Below, one piece after another: positions 12,044 to 12,740 of a stretch of DNA of 12,740 bases. The DNA is from an uncultured Anaerolineaceae bacterium (GTDB lineage Bacteria > Chloroflexota > Anaerolineae > Anaerolineales > Anaerolineaceae). Below the pieces are notes generated by a model. The model saw only the letters and a program-made list of their open reading frames with translations. It did not search any database and was not told the DNA's origin. Every line of letters starts with the position of its first letter. The first letter of the stretch is position 1. The translations under genes and the position numbers were made by a program. The stretch is taken from assembly GCA_937920255.1 (NCBI GenBank), contig CALDSL010000014.1:1-12740 (forward strand), read 5' to 3'.

Positions 12044-12740
12044 CTACTCGCTCAGGCCGTCCAGCTGGGCCTGGAGCTTGGCCACCGTTTCCTGGTAGGT
12101 GGCAAGTTTCTGGCGTTCTTTTTCCACCACCGGGGCGGGCGCTTTTTGCGCAAAGGAGGAAGCCAACAGCCCTTCCAGCCGCGCCACCTGGCTCTGGATG
12201 TCTTTCAATTCGGCCTGCAGGCGCTCGCGCTCGGCGCTGGTGTCCACCAAACCGGCCAGCGGCAGATACAACTCCACGCCCGAGACCACCAGCGACACCG
12301 CGCCGTGCGGCGGCTGTTCCACCGCCCGGGTGAGGGTGAAGCGCTGTGGATCGAGGAAGGCCAGGGCCGCAATCGTGCGCGCCTGCTGCTCGAGCGCCGG
12401 CAAGCGATCGCCGGCGGCGATGATGGCTTCGATGCGCTTGCCGGGCGTCACCTTGCGCTCGGCGCGCAGGTTGCGAATGGCGCGCACAATTTCCTGTCCC
12501 AGGTTGAAATCGGCGATCTTCTGCTCTTCCCAGCCTTCCTCCGGCTGGCCCTCCGGCCAGGGCGCGATGATCAGCGCTTCCGGCCAGTCCCCAGAGGTGA
12601 TGGGGCGCAGCCCGTGCTGCTGCGCGGCGGCGCGCAGGTGGCCCCACAGCTCTTCAGTGATGAAGGGCGTGAAGGGGTGCAGCAGCCGCAGGCTGGCATC
12701 CAGCACGCGCACCAGGGTTTCGGCGGTGGCGCGGGCGCGC
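12044..12740 (-). CDS. valS: Valyl-tRNA synthetase, C-terminal part
   Basis: About 231 codons of the 3' end of a class I aminoacyl-tRNA synthetase that charges tRNA-Val. The frame is open to the right edge of the window, where it encodes TLVRVLDASLRLLHPFTPF and ITEELW, the typical anticodon-binding domain of ValS; a GTG at 12712 is internal and not a start. The last 65 or so residues (from VDTSAERERLQAEL to the end) form the C-terminal coiled-coil arm seen in ValS, rich in Glu, Gln, Lys and Leu. The catalytic core with HIGH and KMSKS motifs lies outside the window. The stop codon TAG is followed by a palindromic terminator. It has no functional link to the hydrogenase genes. Confidence 0.93.
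   Translation of the reverse strand, partial: RARATAETLVRVLDASLRLLHPFTPFITEELWGHLRAAAQQHGLRPITSGDWPEALIIAPWPEGQPEEGWEEQKIADFNLGQEIVRAIRNLRAERKVTPGKRIEAIIAAGDRLPALEQQARTIAALAFLDPQRFTLTRAVEQPPHGAVSLVVSGVELYLPLAGLVDTSAERERLQAELKDIQSQVARLEGLLASSFAQKAPAPVVEKERQKLATYQETVAKLQAQLDGLSE

Overview
The window is GC-rich bacterial chromosome with tightly packed genes. It contains no mobile element, CRISPR array, tRNA or rRNA gene that I can see. The mix of a succinate dehydrogenase/fumarate reductase, a membrane-bound group 4 [NiFe] hydrogenase that looks like respiratory complex I, a split NuoC/NuoD arrangement and a GarR-type reductase suggests an anaerobic or facultative bacterium. Overall protein style reminds me of Chloroflexota (Anaerolineae-like), but that taxonomic guess is an inference and is not proven by anything in the window.

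Layout. Positions 1-1640 (+) hold the 3' half of sdhA and all of sdhB, ended by a strong hairpin terminator at 1663-1688. Positions 1698-2366 (-) hold an endonuclease III-type DNA glycosylase that converges on sdhB. A 221-bp divergent intergenic region (2367-2587) carries promoter-like elements and two palindromes. Positions 2588-10993 (+) are one operon of eleven genes. The first five encode membrane, ion-translocating subunits: NuoJ/MbhD-like, NuoK/MrpC-like, NuoL-like, NuoN/NuoM/MrpD-like and a small NuoA-like protein. The next five encode the hydrogenase module: a NuoB-type small subunit, NuoC-like, the NuoD-type large subunit with both NiFe CxxC motifs, NuoH-like and NuoI-like. The last gene is a HycI-type maturation protease. 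An 88-bp gap with a very long perfect hairpin separates this operon from a convergent GarR/3-hydroxyisobutyrate dehydrogenase family reductase (11082-11966, -). A palindromic terminator and the 3' end of valS (-) close the window.

How it works together. The operon encodes ten of the eleven core complex I-type subunit classes expected without the NADH dehydrogenase module: one antiporter-like subunit is absent and NuoE/F/G are missing. The likely electron partner is therefore a soluble low-potential carrier such as ferredoxin, entering through the NuoI-like 2x[4Fe-4S] subunit. Electrons would pass through the single small-subunit cluster to the Ni-Fe centre, with H+ reduction (or H2 oxidation) coupled to H+ or Na+ translocation by the membrane arm. 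The co-encoded HycI-type protease fits the 27-residue tail that follows the second NiFe CxxC motif of the large subunit. The neighbouring succinate dehydrogenase/fumarate reductase, if it works as a fumarate reductase, could be part of the same anaerobic electron economy, but the two loci are separate transcription units.

The hydrogenase family is a known one. What deserves attention is its hybrid composition (Mrp/Mbh-like and complex I-like membrane subunits with a NuoA-like protein and an unfused NuoC/NuoD), the altered charged residues in the small membrane subunits, and the unexplained palindromes in the intergenic DNA.
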